Of a stretch of 64,000 nt of DNA, positions 17,161-25,679 are shown piece by piece (within the stretch, counting starts at the first letter, position 1; each line of letters begins with the position of its first letter). Under the pieces are notes generated by a model. It saw only the letters and a program-made list of their open reading frames with translations, had not been told where the DNA came from and searched no databases. This stretch comes from Alishewanella longhuensis. Lineage in GTDB: Bacteria; Pseudomonadota; Gammaproteobacteria; Enterobacterales; Alteromonadaceae. The stretch lies in contig NZ_BNAO01000009.1 of the NCBI RefSeq assembly GCF_014653435.1, forward strand, positions 1 to 64,000. Direction: 5' to 3'. The position numbers were made by a program, and so were the translations under genes.

Positions 17161-18774
17161 ATGCTACGTTTAACCGAAATTAAATTACCTTTACATCATC
17201 AGGATGAAATGGCCGAACTTAAAGCCATTATTTTGGCCAAGTTAGCCATTACTGAAGGTGATTTACACCATTTTACCGTGTTTAAACGCGGCATTGATGC
17301 CCGCAAGAAGTCTGATATTCAGCTAATTTATACGCTTGATTTGGACGTAGCCAACGAGCAACAACTGTTACAACAGTTTGCTAAAGATCCGCATGTTAGT
17401 CCGTCACCCGACACACGCTACAAATTTGTCGCTCAGGCACCAGCCACCTTAACCGAGCGGCCAGTAGTGGTAGGCTTGGGGCCCTGTGGTTTATTTGCCG
17501 GCTTACTGTTAGCTCAGATGGGCTTTAAACCCATTATCCTGGAGCGAGGCAAAGCGGTGCGAGAGCGCACCAAAGATACTTTTGGTTTCTGGCGTGGACA
17601 AGAACTCAATACCGAGTCAAATGTACAATATGGTGAAGGCGGTGCCGGCACTTTTTCTGATGGTAAATTGTACAGCCAAATTAAAGACCCCAAACACTAT
17701 GGCCGCAAAGTATTAACCGAATTTGTGACTGCAGGCGCGCCGGAAGAGATTATGTACGTGAGCAAACCGCATATCGGCACCTTTAAATTGGTCTCTATGG
17801 TCGAAAAAATGCGGGCAAATATTATTGCTTTGGGCGGAGAAATTCGTTTTAGCAGTCGGGTCGATCATATCCATATTGAAGATAAGCAACTAACCGGTAT
17901 TACGCTGAACAACGGCGAGCGGCTTAACTGTCGGCATTTAGTTCTGGCAGTTGGTCATAGCGCCCGCGATACTTTTCAAATGCTGTATGACGCGGGTGTC
18001 TATATCGAGGCAAAACCTTTTTCTGTGGGTTTTCGGATCGAGCATGAACAGTCAATGATTGATAGCTGCCGCTGGGGACCCAATGCCGGAAATCCAATCT
18101 TGGGTGCCGCAGACTACAAACTGGTGCACCACTGTAAAAATGGTCGTACTGTTTATAGTTTCTGTATGTGCCCGGGGGGCACCGTTGTCGCTGCAGCTTC
18201 CGAAACCGGCGGTGTGGTTACTAACGGTATGAGTCAGTATTCACGACATGAACGTAACGCCAATAGCGCTATCGTGGTAGGTATTCACCCAGAGCAGGAT
18301 TATCCGGGGCACCCGCTGGCGGGTATTGAGCTGCAACGGAAATTGGAGCAAGCCGCCTTTCACTTAGGTGGTGCTGATTATCATGCGCCAGCGCAACTGA
18401 TAGGTGATTTTCTAAAAGGCTCATCCTCTGCCGACCTGGGTGCAGTGCAACCTTCTTATACCCCAGGCATTAAACTTACCGATTTATCGGCTTTATTACC
18501 TGACTATGCTACAGCAGCTATCCGTGAAGCCATACCCGCATTCGAAAAACAAATTCGCGGTTTTGCCAAAGCCGATGGCCTGCTCACAGCAGTTGAAACC
18601 CGCACCTCTTCGCCCATTTGCATTAAGCGCGGTGCAGATTTGCAAAGTCTGAATGTCAAGGGCTTGTATCCAGCGGGTGAAGGCGCGGGGTATGCTGGCG
18701 GTATTTTGTCTGCCGCTATCGATGGTATCCGCGTGGCAGAGGCATTAGCGCTACAGATGCTGCAACAACCTTAA
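17161..18774 (+). CDS. COG2509-type FAD-dependent dehydrogenase
   Basis: 537 residues. An N-terminal domain (about 1-95) of ferredoxin-like fold precedes an FAD Rossmann motif (VVGLGPCGLFAGLLLAQMG, about 102-120). Also seen: QYGEGGAGTFSDGKLYSQIK and the C-terminal GEGAGYAGGILSAAIDG, conserved in this uncharacterised dehydrogenase family. Cytoplasmic. No substrate is known. Divergent from fdxA with 167 bp between. Confidence 0.85.
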   Translation: MLRLTEIKLPLHHQDEMAELKAIILAKLAITEGDLHHFTVFKRGIDARKKSDIQLIYTLDLDVANEQQLLQQFAKDPHVSPSPDTRYKFVAQAPATLTERPVVVGLGPCGLFAGLLLAQMGFKPIILERGKAVRERTKDTFGFWRGQELNTESNVQYGEGGAGTFSDGKLYSQIKDPKHYGRKVLTEFVTAGAPEEIMYVSKPHIGTFKLVSMVEKMRANIIALGGEIRFSSRVDHIHIEDKQLTGITLNNGERLNCRHLVLAVGHSARDTFQMLYDAGVYIEAKPFSVGFRIEHEQSMIDSCRWGPNAGNPILGAADYKLVHHCKNGRTVYSFCMCPGGTVVAAASETGGVVTNGMSQYSRHERNANSAIVVGIHPEQDYPGHPLAGIELQRKLEQAAFHLGGADYHAPAQLIGDFLKGSSSADLGAVQPSYTPGIKLTDLSALLPDYATAAIREAIPAFEKQIRGFAKADGLLTAVETRTSSPICIKRGADLQSLNVKGLYPAGEGAGYAGGILSAAIDGIRVAEALALQMLQQP

Positions 18775-18812
18775 GGCCGGATTGAACATAGAGTCTATTT
18801 CCTACTTTCGCA

Positions 18813-18839
18813 ACAGCCAGCGCCAGCGCGCTTGGCTGT
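18813..18839 (+). other. Hairpin downstream of the COG2509 gene
   Basis: 7-bp inverted repeat ACAGCCA / TGGCTGT, 13-nt GC-rich loop, 38 nt after the stop codon. No U-tract. It may end or stabilise the transcript. The rest of 18775-19064 holds only the FNR-type site. Confidence 0.35.
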
Positions 18840-19027
18840 CAGCGCCACCATAGCCACTCGAACGGAGAGGGCATTTTTAAATCCTAATTTATTTGCTTAC
18901 CTAAAATAGAACACCAGCACAACTGCTTGTTGAAAAGCATGATCTTCGGTATATACCCAATTATTCACGACCAACGTTTAGATTTTTCTTTGCTGCCCCT
19001 TGTAGTTTTGCATCGGAGTAGTCATTA

Positions 19028-19041
19028 TTGATATAGATCAA
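19028..19041. promoter_or_regulatory. FNR/Anr (EtrA)-type binding site
   Basis: TTGAT-ATAG-ATCAA, a perfect match to the FNR consensus TTGAT-N4-ATCAA, centred 30 bp before the ATG at 19065. A GATAAT element (19055-19060) follows at a spacing that would put the site over the -35 region (about -32), which fits repression better than class II activation (-41.5); a more downstream start would change this. Confidence 0.65.
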
Positions 19042-19064
19042 TTTTAAAGCTGCAGATAATACAG

Positions 19065-19376
19065 ATGCGATTGTTTAACCTGTTCATAGCGCTACTTTAC
19101 CTGAGTCTGTTGGTAACAACAGACACGGGCAATGCGCATGATCAACGGTTATCACCGCTGGCTGATAACCAGTTTCAAGCAGTCCATTATCAACAAAACT
19201 CTGGTAATCACTCGGTCAGTGCGGCAGATCAGGAGCCGGATGAGCCCGATAGCACTTCCCCAGTAATACTGCTACTTAGCTTTGTTAAAGCTGAGACAAG
19301 CATCAATACCTATACTTCCCCCTGGTTAGCCTTTAGCAGTAGCCCCGATACCGCCCGAGCCCCACCCATCGTCTAA
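19065..19376 (+). CDS. Small secreted protein of unknown function
   Basis: 103 residues with an N-terminal signal peptide (hydrophobic residues 4-18, likely cut near GNA-HDQ), then a polar, acidic, Ser/Pro-rich mature part ending DTARAPPIV. The ending resembles small periplasmic proteins near metal or redox genes, but I recognise no family. No clear Shine-Dalgarno. It lies directly downstream of an FNR box and 76 bp before a CBS-domain gene. Coding status is probable, not certain. Confidence 0.5.
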   Translation: MRLFNLFIALLYLSLLVTTDTGNAHDQRLSPLADNQFQAVHYQQNSGNHSVSAADQEPDEPDSTSPVILLLSFVKAETSINTYTSPWLAFSSSPDTARAPPIV

Positions 19377-19452
19377 TCACACACCTTGTTATAAAACCTT
19401 AAGATGTTTAATGGCGCGGCCTCTGCGCGCCCTCTATTGTGTGGATTTGATC

Positions 19453-20013
19453 ATGAAAAAATTAGCCTTATTTAATCTGGATGCCGTAGACCAGTTAATA
19501 CAACCTACGGATTTCGCTGAAACAACTCTAAATACCCCAGCGTTAAGCGTCTTTACTGACTTCAAACAAAGCCAGCCGACTATTATTGAAGGTAATACCT
19601 CGGCAGCCAGCGCGCTTGAAATGATGCAACAAGAGCATTGCCAATTAAAACTGGTGGTTGATGCTGAGGAAGAGATGACAGGGTTAATTCATATCGAACA
19701 ACTGTCTGAGCAAGCCATTATGCGCCAGGTGATCCAAGGCGCGGATCGGCATGAGATTAAAGTACGTGATCTGATGCGGCCTCGCGACAGTGTTAAAGCC
19801 TTAGCCTATCAGCAACTACAAAACTGCACCATCGCCGATATCATTAACACTCTGCAATCTAGCGGCGAGCAGTACTGCTTGGTGGTCGACCGAGACAATC
19901 ACCAGATCCGTGGCCTTATCCATGCACAGGACTTAGCCAGACGGTTACGGATGCCTTTAGCCATCCGGCAACAACCAACCTTTTTGCGTATTTTTGATAG
20001 CTTAACGGCGTAA
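19453..20013 (+). CDS. CBS-domain protein
   Basis: 186 residues from the ATG at 19453 (MKKLALFNLD); a longer frame starts at 19411. Two CBS motifs (about 50-105 and 112-170; VVDAEEEMTGLIHIEQL and VVDRDNHQIRGLIHAQDL) form one Bateman module, with no catalytic domain attached. Such stand-alone modules bind adenine nucleotides. With the FNR-type box upstream, energy or oxygen signalling is possible, but this is inference. Confidence 0.8.
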   Translation: MKKLALFNLDAVDQLIQPTDFAETTLNTPALSVFTDFKQSQPTIIEGNTSAASALEMMQQEHCQLKLVVDAEEEMTGLIHIEQLSEQAIMRQVIQGADRHEIKVRDLMRPRDSVKALAYQQLQNCTIADIINTLQSSGEQYCLVVDRDNHQIRGLIHAQDLARRLRMPLAIRQQPTFLRIFDSLTA

Positions 20014-20110
20014 AGCTTACCAGTCAGGTCTGCGGGCTGTCGTGTTACTCCGAGCAGGATGGCCCGCTTTTTTGTTGCAGTAAGGCTGTAGCAATCGCTA
20101 CTATAGCGCC

Positions 20111-20905
20111 ATGCCGCACACTCCTCGCATTCAACGTCAGTTTTACCGCAATGGTCCACCGCATCGCGGCGGTGCCGATGTCAGCTTTGCCGATCTGGTC
20201 ACTATCTTTGGTTTTAATAGCATCCATATTGGCCGTTGGGTAACTGCTGCTGAGCAGCAACTTGCTGCCAATTTGTTTTTTGATGCCTTTGCCGATTTAC
20301 AACAGATTTTACAGGTACCTGCTGAGGTTATTTCGTTAAGAGGCTCCCTGGCACTCACCTTTGGCATTGGCGGTCAACCCGGTGTTTGTGCTTATTATCA
20401 GCCGAAAGGCCGCATACTGGCCTTGGCTAAAAATGCAGGAGCAGGCAGTTTGGCGCACGAGTGGTGGCATGCTTTTGATCATTATATCGCCGCAAAAATG
20501 TACACTACAATCGCTCCGACAGGAACCTTTGCCAGCCGTTTATGGCTAAACAATACACCAGTAAAGCCACATCCATTAAATCTACTACTCGATAGTACTT
20601 TCAGCACGCTATTACTCGCTACAGATCAACAAACTCCCAGCCCCTTTTTCCTGCACTGCCAGAAATTAGACGAAGCAGCCAAGCGACTTTATCTAGCGTT
20701 ACCGGAAGAAATGTCAGCCAGAGCTTTTGAAAAAGTGATTCAAAACCAACCGTTAAAAAATCATTTTCTAGTTGCTGGGACTCTAGCCAGTAACGCCGCA
20801 AAACTGGGCATCTATCCAGACATGAATACAACAATGAAACTCAGTGAATTGTGGTTACACTATTTTTCTGTCTTAGGGCAGCGGATAAAAAACAACCATA
20901 GCTAA
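20111..20905 (+). CDS. HEWWH zincin-like protein (CLCA_X-like family)
   Basis: 264 residues. The central LAHEWWHAFDHYI carries a HExxH-type zinc motif with an unusual tryptophan pair and a further histidine 6 residues after it. The N terminus (PRIQRQFYRNGPPHRGG) is basic, followed by FADLVTIFGFNSIHIGRWV. I associate this architecture with the CLCA_X family and with polyvalent-protein zincin domains of mobile elements. No signal peptide, so it would act in the cytoplasm. Its 3' end overlaps the convergent GGDEF gene by 4 bp. Confidence 0.7.
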   Translation: MPHTPRIQRQFYRNGPPHRGGADVSFADLVTIFGFNSIHIGRWVTAAEQQLAANLFFDAFADLQQILQVPAEVISLRGSLALTFGIGGQPGVCAYYQPKGRILALAKNAGAGSLAHEWWHAFDHYIAAKMYTTIAPTGTFASRLWLNNTPVKPHPLNLLLDSTFSTLLLATDQQTPSPFFLHCQKLDEAAKRLYLALPEEMSARAFEKVIQNQPLKNHFLVAGTLASNAAKLGIYPDMNTTMKLSELWLHYFSVLGQRIKNNHS

Positions 20906-22212
20906 CGTAACACACAACAATTACCCCCCTGCTGTTTTGCCTGATACATAGCCTGGTCAGCCAGCGCTAATAGCTGCTCGGCGGTTTCGCCTTGTTCTGG
21001 GTAAAGTGCTATACCGATACTAGGGGTTATGCTAATCACATGAGAACCTAGGATAAAGGGGCGACTCAATTCAAGCCGAATAGTCTCAGTTTTTGCCAGA
21101 ACTGCGGCGGCGGAGGTGACGTCACTAAACAGCACGACAAACTCATCCCCACCAAAACGGGACACCGTATCATTCTTACGCAAACTTTGTTGTAAGCGTA
21201 AAGCAACTTGCTGCAATAAAGCATCACCAATGGCATGACCAAACACATCGTTTACCGGCTTAAAGCCATCTAAATCCAGATAGCAAATCGCAAGACGAGT
21301 ACTATTACGCTGCGCATTGGCTAAGCCCTGGCGGCAACGATCGTAAAAAAGCTCGCGTTTGGGGAGCTGCGTCAGGTCATCATATAAAGCATAATGATGT
21401 AAACGCGCCAACAGCTCTTTGCGCTCGATAGCAGTAGCAATATGTTGCGCAACAAACTCCAGCAATTCGGCATCGTCGTTTCCGACGACGGCCAACGGTT
21501 CAGGCGTTTTTACAATCAACGCGCCTAGTAACTTCTCTGGAGACTTTAAAGTAACACCCAACCAAGCACTTTGCTGATTAATACACTGCACTACTGAAGG
21601 CAAACCATTACTATCTGCTGCAAGTAGGCGAACATAACAATCCTCCGCAAGCACACTTTCTAGACCAAAGCCTCCTGCGATATATTGATAAGCCAAAGTT
21701 AGGGTATCCGCAGCAGTTAGGCGGGCAATTACGAAACCATCGATTGGGATAAGTTGTTGTACTATCTCCTGCAAGTGATAATACAGCGCAGGCAAGTTCT
21801 CTGCAGCAAAGGCGGCTTCCGAGATAGCATATAACGCACGTTGCCGGGTTTCAGCTTGTTTTAGCTTACTAATATCACGGGCAACAGCTACACGTTGTTG
21901 TTTGTCGGCAGACCAGCGCGCGGACCAGAGTAAATGCACAATCTGCCCATCTTTACGTATATAACGATTTTCAAAATCCAGCCTGATCTGGCCGGTATTG
22001 ATGGCACTGGCAGCTTCGAGCGTTTTAGCACGATCGGCTGGGTGAACAAAACTTAACATGCTTTTACCAAGCATTTCTGCTGCCGGATAACCAAAGATCC
22101 GCTCTGCACCACTACTCAAAAATTCAAAACGACCCTCCCTGTCAACTGCGCAAACCGCATCCAACAGCAGATCAACATAGTCTCCCAACGCATTACACAA
22201 GGGTGCAGGCAT
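20902..22212 (-). CDS. PAS-GAF-GGDEF diguanylate cyclase
   Basis: 436 residues from the ATG at 22212 (AGAGAG upstream; an in-frame ATG at 22254 has no ribosome site). Domains in order: PAS with PAC (about 10-120), GAF (about 135-270) and GGDEF (about 275-435). The active site RFGGDEF is intact, and RKND five residues upstream is a product-binding I-site (RxxD). So it should make cyclic di-GMP and be feedback inhibited. No membrane segments: a cytoplasmic sensor. No EAL or HD-GYP domain is present. Confidence 0.88.
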   Translation of the reverse strand: MPAPLCNALGDYVDLLLDAVCAVDREGRFEFLSSGAERIFGYPAAEMLGKSMLSFVHPADRAKTLEAASAINTGQIRLDFENRYIRKDGQIVHLLWSARWSADKQQRVAVARDISKLKQAETRQRALYAISEAAFAAENLPALYYHLQEIVQQLIPIDGFVIARLTAADTLTLAYQYIAGGFGLESVLAEDCYVRLLAADSNGLPSVVQCINQQSAWLGVTLKSPEKLLGALIVKTPEPLAVVGNDDAELLEFVAQHIATAIERKELLARLHHYALYDDLTQLPKRELFYDRCRQGLANAQRNSTRLAICYLDLDGFKPVNDVFGHAIGDALLQQVALRLQQSLRKNDTVSRFGGDEFVVLFSDVTSAAAVLAKTETIRLELSRPFILGSHVISITPSIGIALYPEQGETAEQLLALADQAMYQAKQQGGNCCVLR

Positions 22213-22352
22213 GACAACTCTCTTTGCAAACACAGATGCAACTAAGCCTACCATTAAAATAGTACATTTTGATTATTAATACATAGCACAGAGCTGGATT
22301 TAACATTTGCTCTTATCAGAATAGGTAGCAAACTGCGCCAGCAACCTTAGCT

Positions 22353-23906
22353 CTAGCGATGAAGCTCTGCCAACAAACGCTGACTATTACGCCAAATTAA
22401 GCCGTAAATAGTTAACTGTGGGTTAGCTCCCAAGCTGCTTGGCAATACAGAGCCATCAAATACCGATAAATTCTCTAACTGAAAATGTCTGCCCTCCTGG
22501 TTTACAACACCGCGCTGGGCCGAAGCGCTCATATTACAGCCCCCCATCACATGCGCAGATACCACCGTTTGTTGCAACGGTGCCATGGGTAAGTTAGCGA
22601 TAGCCGCTTTAGCTTGAGACCAGTTGCGATAAGCCTCTGCCTGATGATTAATCGGTAAAACCTGCAAAGCACCGGCGGCAAACTGCAACTCGGCCATCGA
22701 TAAGAGCGCCCGGCGCATCCCTTGCCATAAATAATCAGTCAACGGATAGTCCAATACCGGTTGTCCGGCACTATCCAGCTGCACTGCGCCACCCTGACTT
22801 TGCGGATGAAAGCCATCGCGGAGCAAGGCTATCGTTACCTGCAATTGGTTAAACTGCTGCATTAAGACCGCATGCTGCTCGGCCATGCCGGTTAATTTGG
22901 TGGCCATTAATACCGGATGATTTGGTGGCACTTCCAGTTTATAACCTGCCTGGCTACTATCGGCAGGCCAGACAAACTGATCAGAGTAAATCGATTGCGG
23001 CGCCCCACTGTGGCCATTAATCTGCTCAGCGAAAACGGCACCGGAAATGACTGTGGGATGCAGGTAAGTGTGTTTACCTAAACGGCCGGAAGGATTAGGC
23101 ACCTTAGAGCGTAGTAACAACGCAGGAGAGCCAATGGCTCCGGCTGCAACAATATAGTGCCTAGCCGTCACGGTTAACTTGATATCGGTTCTAGGCTGAA
23201 AATACTGATCCACCGGCACTGCTTCCAAACCAATAACCTTATCGTGCTGCCAAAGTATGCGCCGCACGGAAATACGTGAGATTAAGGTCGCGCCCAGACG
23301 CATTGCCTCTGGAATGGTGCTAACCAGCATCGACTGCTTAGCATTAATCGGGCAGCCCATGCCACAATACCCCAGGTTGGCACAGCCATTTACATTGCGA
23401 TTAATCACCGTATATTCCCAGCCCAAAGCTTCACAACCTTGCTGTAATTTCGCATTATTGGCATTTGGCGGTACTGGCCAGGGGTGAATATTGAGCCGTT
23501 GCTCGGCTAATTCAAAGTAAGGCTTAAGGCTCTCAGCGCTAAAATCAAGTCCGAATTCACTCTGCCAATAAGCTAAGGTCGGCTGCGGAGTGCGAATAGA
23601 GGTGGTCCAGTTTACCGTGGTAGAACCACCAACAGTACGCCCCTGCAAAATGCTAATGGCTTGATCGCGGGTTTTGCGGGCCGCCCCTTCCTGATATAGC
23701 TGCGGATAAGCCCAGCGTTCTTCCATCACAAAATGTTCACGCTGATACCAGGCCCCCTCTTCCAGCAATAGCACCTTTAAACCTGCTTTCGCACAGAGTT
23801 CGGCAGCAATACCGCCACCCGCTCCGGAGCCAATAATAACCACATCCACTGCAAAGTGTTGATCGCTTAGTAAGGTACTGGCATCGATATGACTGGGTAT
23901 GTTCAT
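22353..23906 (-). CDS. GMC-family oxidoreductase
   Basis: 517 residues from the ATG at 23906, which overlaps the stop of the upstream gene by 4 bp (ATGA). FAD motif VVIIGSGAGGGIAAELCAKAG (about 22-42), GRTVGGSTTVNW and the C-terminal catalytic histidine/asparagine region SAHVMGGCNM...GANPQLT are typical GMC. A CANLGYCGMGCPINAK segment (about 180-195) is cysteine-rich, as in large subunits of FAD alcohol or gluconate dehydrogenases. The gene before it encodes a Tat-signal small subunit candidate, so the pair may be exported together. Substrate unknown. Confidence 0.88.
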   Translation of the reverse strand: MNIPSHIDASTLLSDQHFAVDVVIIGSGAGGGIAAELCAKAGLKVLLLEEGAWYQREHFVMEERWAYPQLYQEGAARKTRDQAISILQGRTVGGSTTVNWTTSIRTPQPTLAYWQSEFGLDFSAESLKPYFELAEQRLNIHPWPVPPNANNAKLQQGCEALGWEYTVINRNVNGCANLGYCGMGCPINAKQSMLVSTIPEAMRLGATLISRISVRRILWQHDKVIGLEAVPVDQYFQPRTDIKLTVTARHYIVAAGAIGSPALLLRSKVPNPSGRLGKHTYLHPTVISGAVFAEQINGHSGAPQSIYSDQFVWPADSSQAGYKLEVPPNHPVLMATKLTGMAEQHAVLMQQFNQLQVTIALLRDGFHPQSQGGAVQLDSAGQPVLDYPLTDYLWQGMRRALLSMAELQFAAGALQVLPINHQAEAYRNWSQAKAAIANLPMAPLQQTVVSAHVMGGCNMSASAQRGVVNQEGRHFQLENLSVFDGSVLPSSLGANPQLTIYGLIWRNSQRLLAELHR

Positions 23907-24394
23907 CGAAACCTCGGCGCGGTATAAGCAAGATTTTGCCAATGTTCAGGCTGCCCATAATAAGCGCCATACAATAGCTCACGTAAACCATGATAAGCCT
24001 GTTGTAATACCGTTAAATAACTGTCGCGCCAACTTTGCATCAGCGCCAGCCGTTCGCTAGCGCTAAGCATAGCTAAGGTCTGCCAATAACCGGTTAACCC
24101 CAACCGGCTGAAGCGGTGTGCCAGTAAGTTAAACAACTGATCCAGCTGTTGTTGCTGGCGTAAGGGTAAGAAGGACATAAAATCGATCACCGCTTGCTCT
24201 GTGCGTTGTAAAGCGGTGATAGCAGCTTGCTCATCTTGTGGTAAGGCACCATATAATAAGGCAGGTAAAATGGCTGCCAGCACCAGGCTTCTGTTATCGG
24301 GCTGTGGACTCAGGCTATAATGCCACACCTTAATGCCTAAAGCGGCACTCCCGGCTAGTGCTAACCCCGCTATGAGAAATTGACGTCTGTGCAT
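23903..24394 (-). CDS. Tat-signal small protein preceding a GMC oxidoreductase
   Basis: 163 residues with a twin-arginine leader (MHRRQFLIAGLALAGSAALG) and a helical mature part of about 140 residues. It resembles the small gluconate/sorbose dehydrogenase subunit 3-type proteins that accompany FAD-GMC subunits. Direct 4-bp overlap with the GMC gene suggests co-translation and a complex exported by the Tat system. The family assignment is by context and leader, not by a strong motif. Confidence 0.7.
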   Translation of the reverse strand: MHRRQFLIAGLALAGSAALGIKVWHYSLSPQPDNRSLVLAAILPALLYGALPQDEQAAITALQRTEQAVIDFMSFLPLRQQQQLDQLFNLLAHRFSRLGLTGYWQTLAMLSASERLALMQSWRDSYLTVLQQAYHGLRELLYGAYYGQPEHWQNLAYTAPRFR

Positions 24395-24446
24395 AACAGT
24401 CCAGTTTTAAAAACCTTTAACCCATTCTTTATCAGGACGGTGATTT

Positions 24447-25454
24447 TTGCAAGCAGACCTCAGACCAGCTAACACCACGCAACACTTTTACGCTCCCTGG
24501 TGGCTGCGCAATGCGCATTTACAAACTATCTTTGCCAAATACCTCAGCCCAAAGCACAAATTAGTCACTGAAGCAGAAATTTTTACCCTGCGCGACGGCG
24601 ATCACCTGCAACTGAACTGGAGTGAAAAGCTAGCCAAGACCGAACAGCGCCCCTTGGTCATTTTACTGCACGGCCTGGCTGGTGACATTAATAGCCATTA
24701 TATTCAGGGGCTAATGGCAGCGTTAAAACAACAGGGCTTACCCTGTGTTCTGATGCATTTTCGTGGCTGTAATGGCCAACCCAATAAGTTAGCCCGCGCT
24801 TATCATAGTGGTGATACCGCTGATCTGGCAGAAGTGATTGGCATGTTACAGCAGCGCTTCCCCAAGATGCCTCTTAGTGCGGTTGGCTTCTCGCTGGGAG
24901 CGAATGTATTGGTAAAATACTGCGGTGAACAAGCAGAACAAAACCCTCTTAGGGCCGCCGTTGCGGTTTGCCCGCCTTTATCTTTGGCCGCTTGCGCCAA
25001 GCGCATTAATCAGGGTAGTAGTAAAATATACCAAAGCTATCTACTAAAACGGTTAAAGGCCGCTACTTTACAAAAATTAGCCAGCCATCCCAAGTTTCCA
25101 CTGCCGCTGACGCCAGAGCAGATCCAAGGTATGCGCAGTATTGAAGAATTTGATGAACATTACACCGCGCCAATCCACGGTTTTTTCAATGCCAAAGAGT
25201 ATTACCAGCGCGCCAGTGGCATGGCATTTTTAAAGCAGATCCACATTCCTACGCTGATTATTCATGCTAAAGATGATCCCTTTTTAACGGATGCTGTGAT
25301 TCCACAAGCAAATGAGCTTAGCCCTTTTATCGACTATCAACTTTGCCAAAACGGTGGCCATGTTGGCTTTGTTAACGGCAGGCACCCGCTAAAACCACAG
25401 TTTTGGCTAAACACCCGTATCCCGGCATTTTTACTTTCACATTTGCCGCAATAA
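24447..25454 (+). CDS. yheT: Alpha/beta hydrolase YheT
   Basis: 335 residues (E. coli YheT 340). Conserved N-terminal FYAPWWLRNAHLQTIF, nucleophile elbow GFSLGANVL, HFRGCNG and the late catalytic residues DDPFL and NGGHVGF are seen. Member of the AB-hydrolase (Esterase/YheT) family; substrate not known. No ATG fits: the best start is TTG, with AGGA 9 nt upstream. In E. coli it is next to yheS; here about 11 kb apart. Confidence 0.93.
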   Translation: MQADLRPANTTQHFYAPWWLRNAHLQTIFAKYLSPKHKLVTEAEIFTLRDGDHLQLNWSEKLAKTEQRPLVILLHGLAGDINSHYIQGLMAALKQQGLPCVLMHFRGCNGQPNKLARAYHSGDTADLAEVIGMLQQRFPKMPLSAVGFSLGANVLVKYCGEQAEQNPLRAAVAVCPPLSLAACAKRINQGSSKIYQSYLLKRLKAATLQKLASHPKFPLPLTPEQIQGMRSIEEFDEHYTAPIHGFFNAKEYYQRASGMAFLKQIHIPTLIIHAKDDPFLTDAVIPQANELSPFIDYQLCQNGGHVGFVNGRHPLKPQFWLNTRIPAFLLSHLPQ

Positions 25455-25514
25455 CTGCAAACGCAGTGAAACCAAACAATCCCTTGGGGCAAAGCTTAAG
25501 CCTGCATAATGGTT

Positions 25515-25570
25515 TATACCCAAGTCACTTCAATATGCGCGTTTCAGAACCTTGAAGTCACTTGGGTATA
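25515..25570. repeat. 19-bp long inverted repeat (REP/MITE-like intergenic element)
   Basis: Arms TATACCCAAGTCACTTCAA (25515-25533) and TTGAAGTCACTTGGGTATA (25552-25570) pair at 18 of 19 positions around an 18-nt loop (TATGCGCGTTTCAGAACC). Similar TATACCCAAGT-type elements are scattered in Vibrio and Shewanella genomes, from memory. Rest of the gap shows no gene. Confidence 0.75.
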
Positions 25571-25679
25571 TTCGGGTATATAACAAAACTTGGTCAATAA
25601 AACGTCAACTAGTTGTCATACAATGGTCATATCCAAAGCACAAGCTTAGCCTTGCTTGAATCAGCCAAGGGACAATAAC

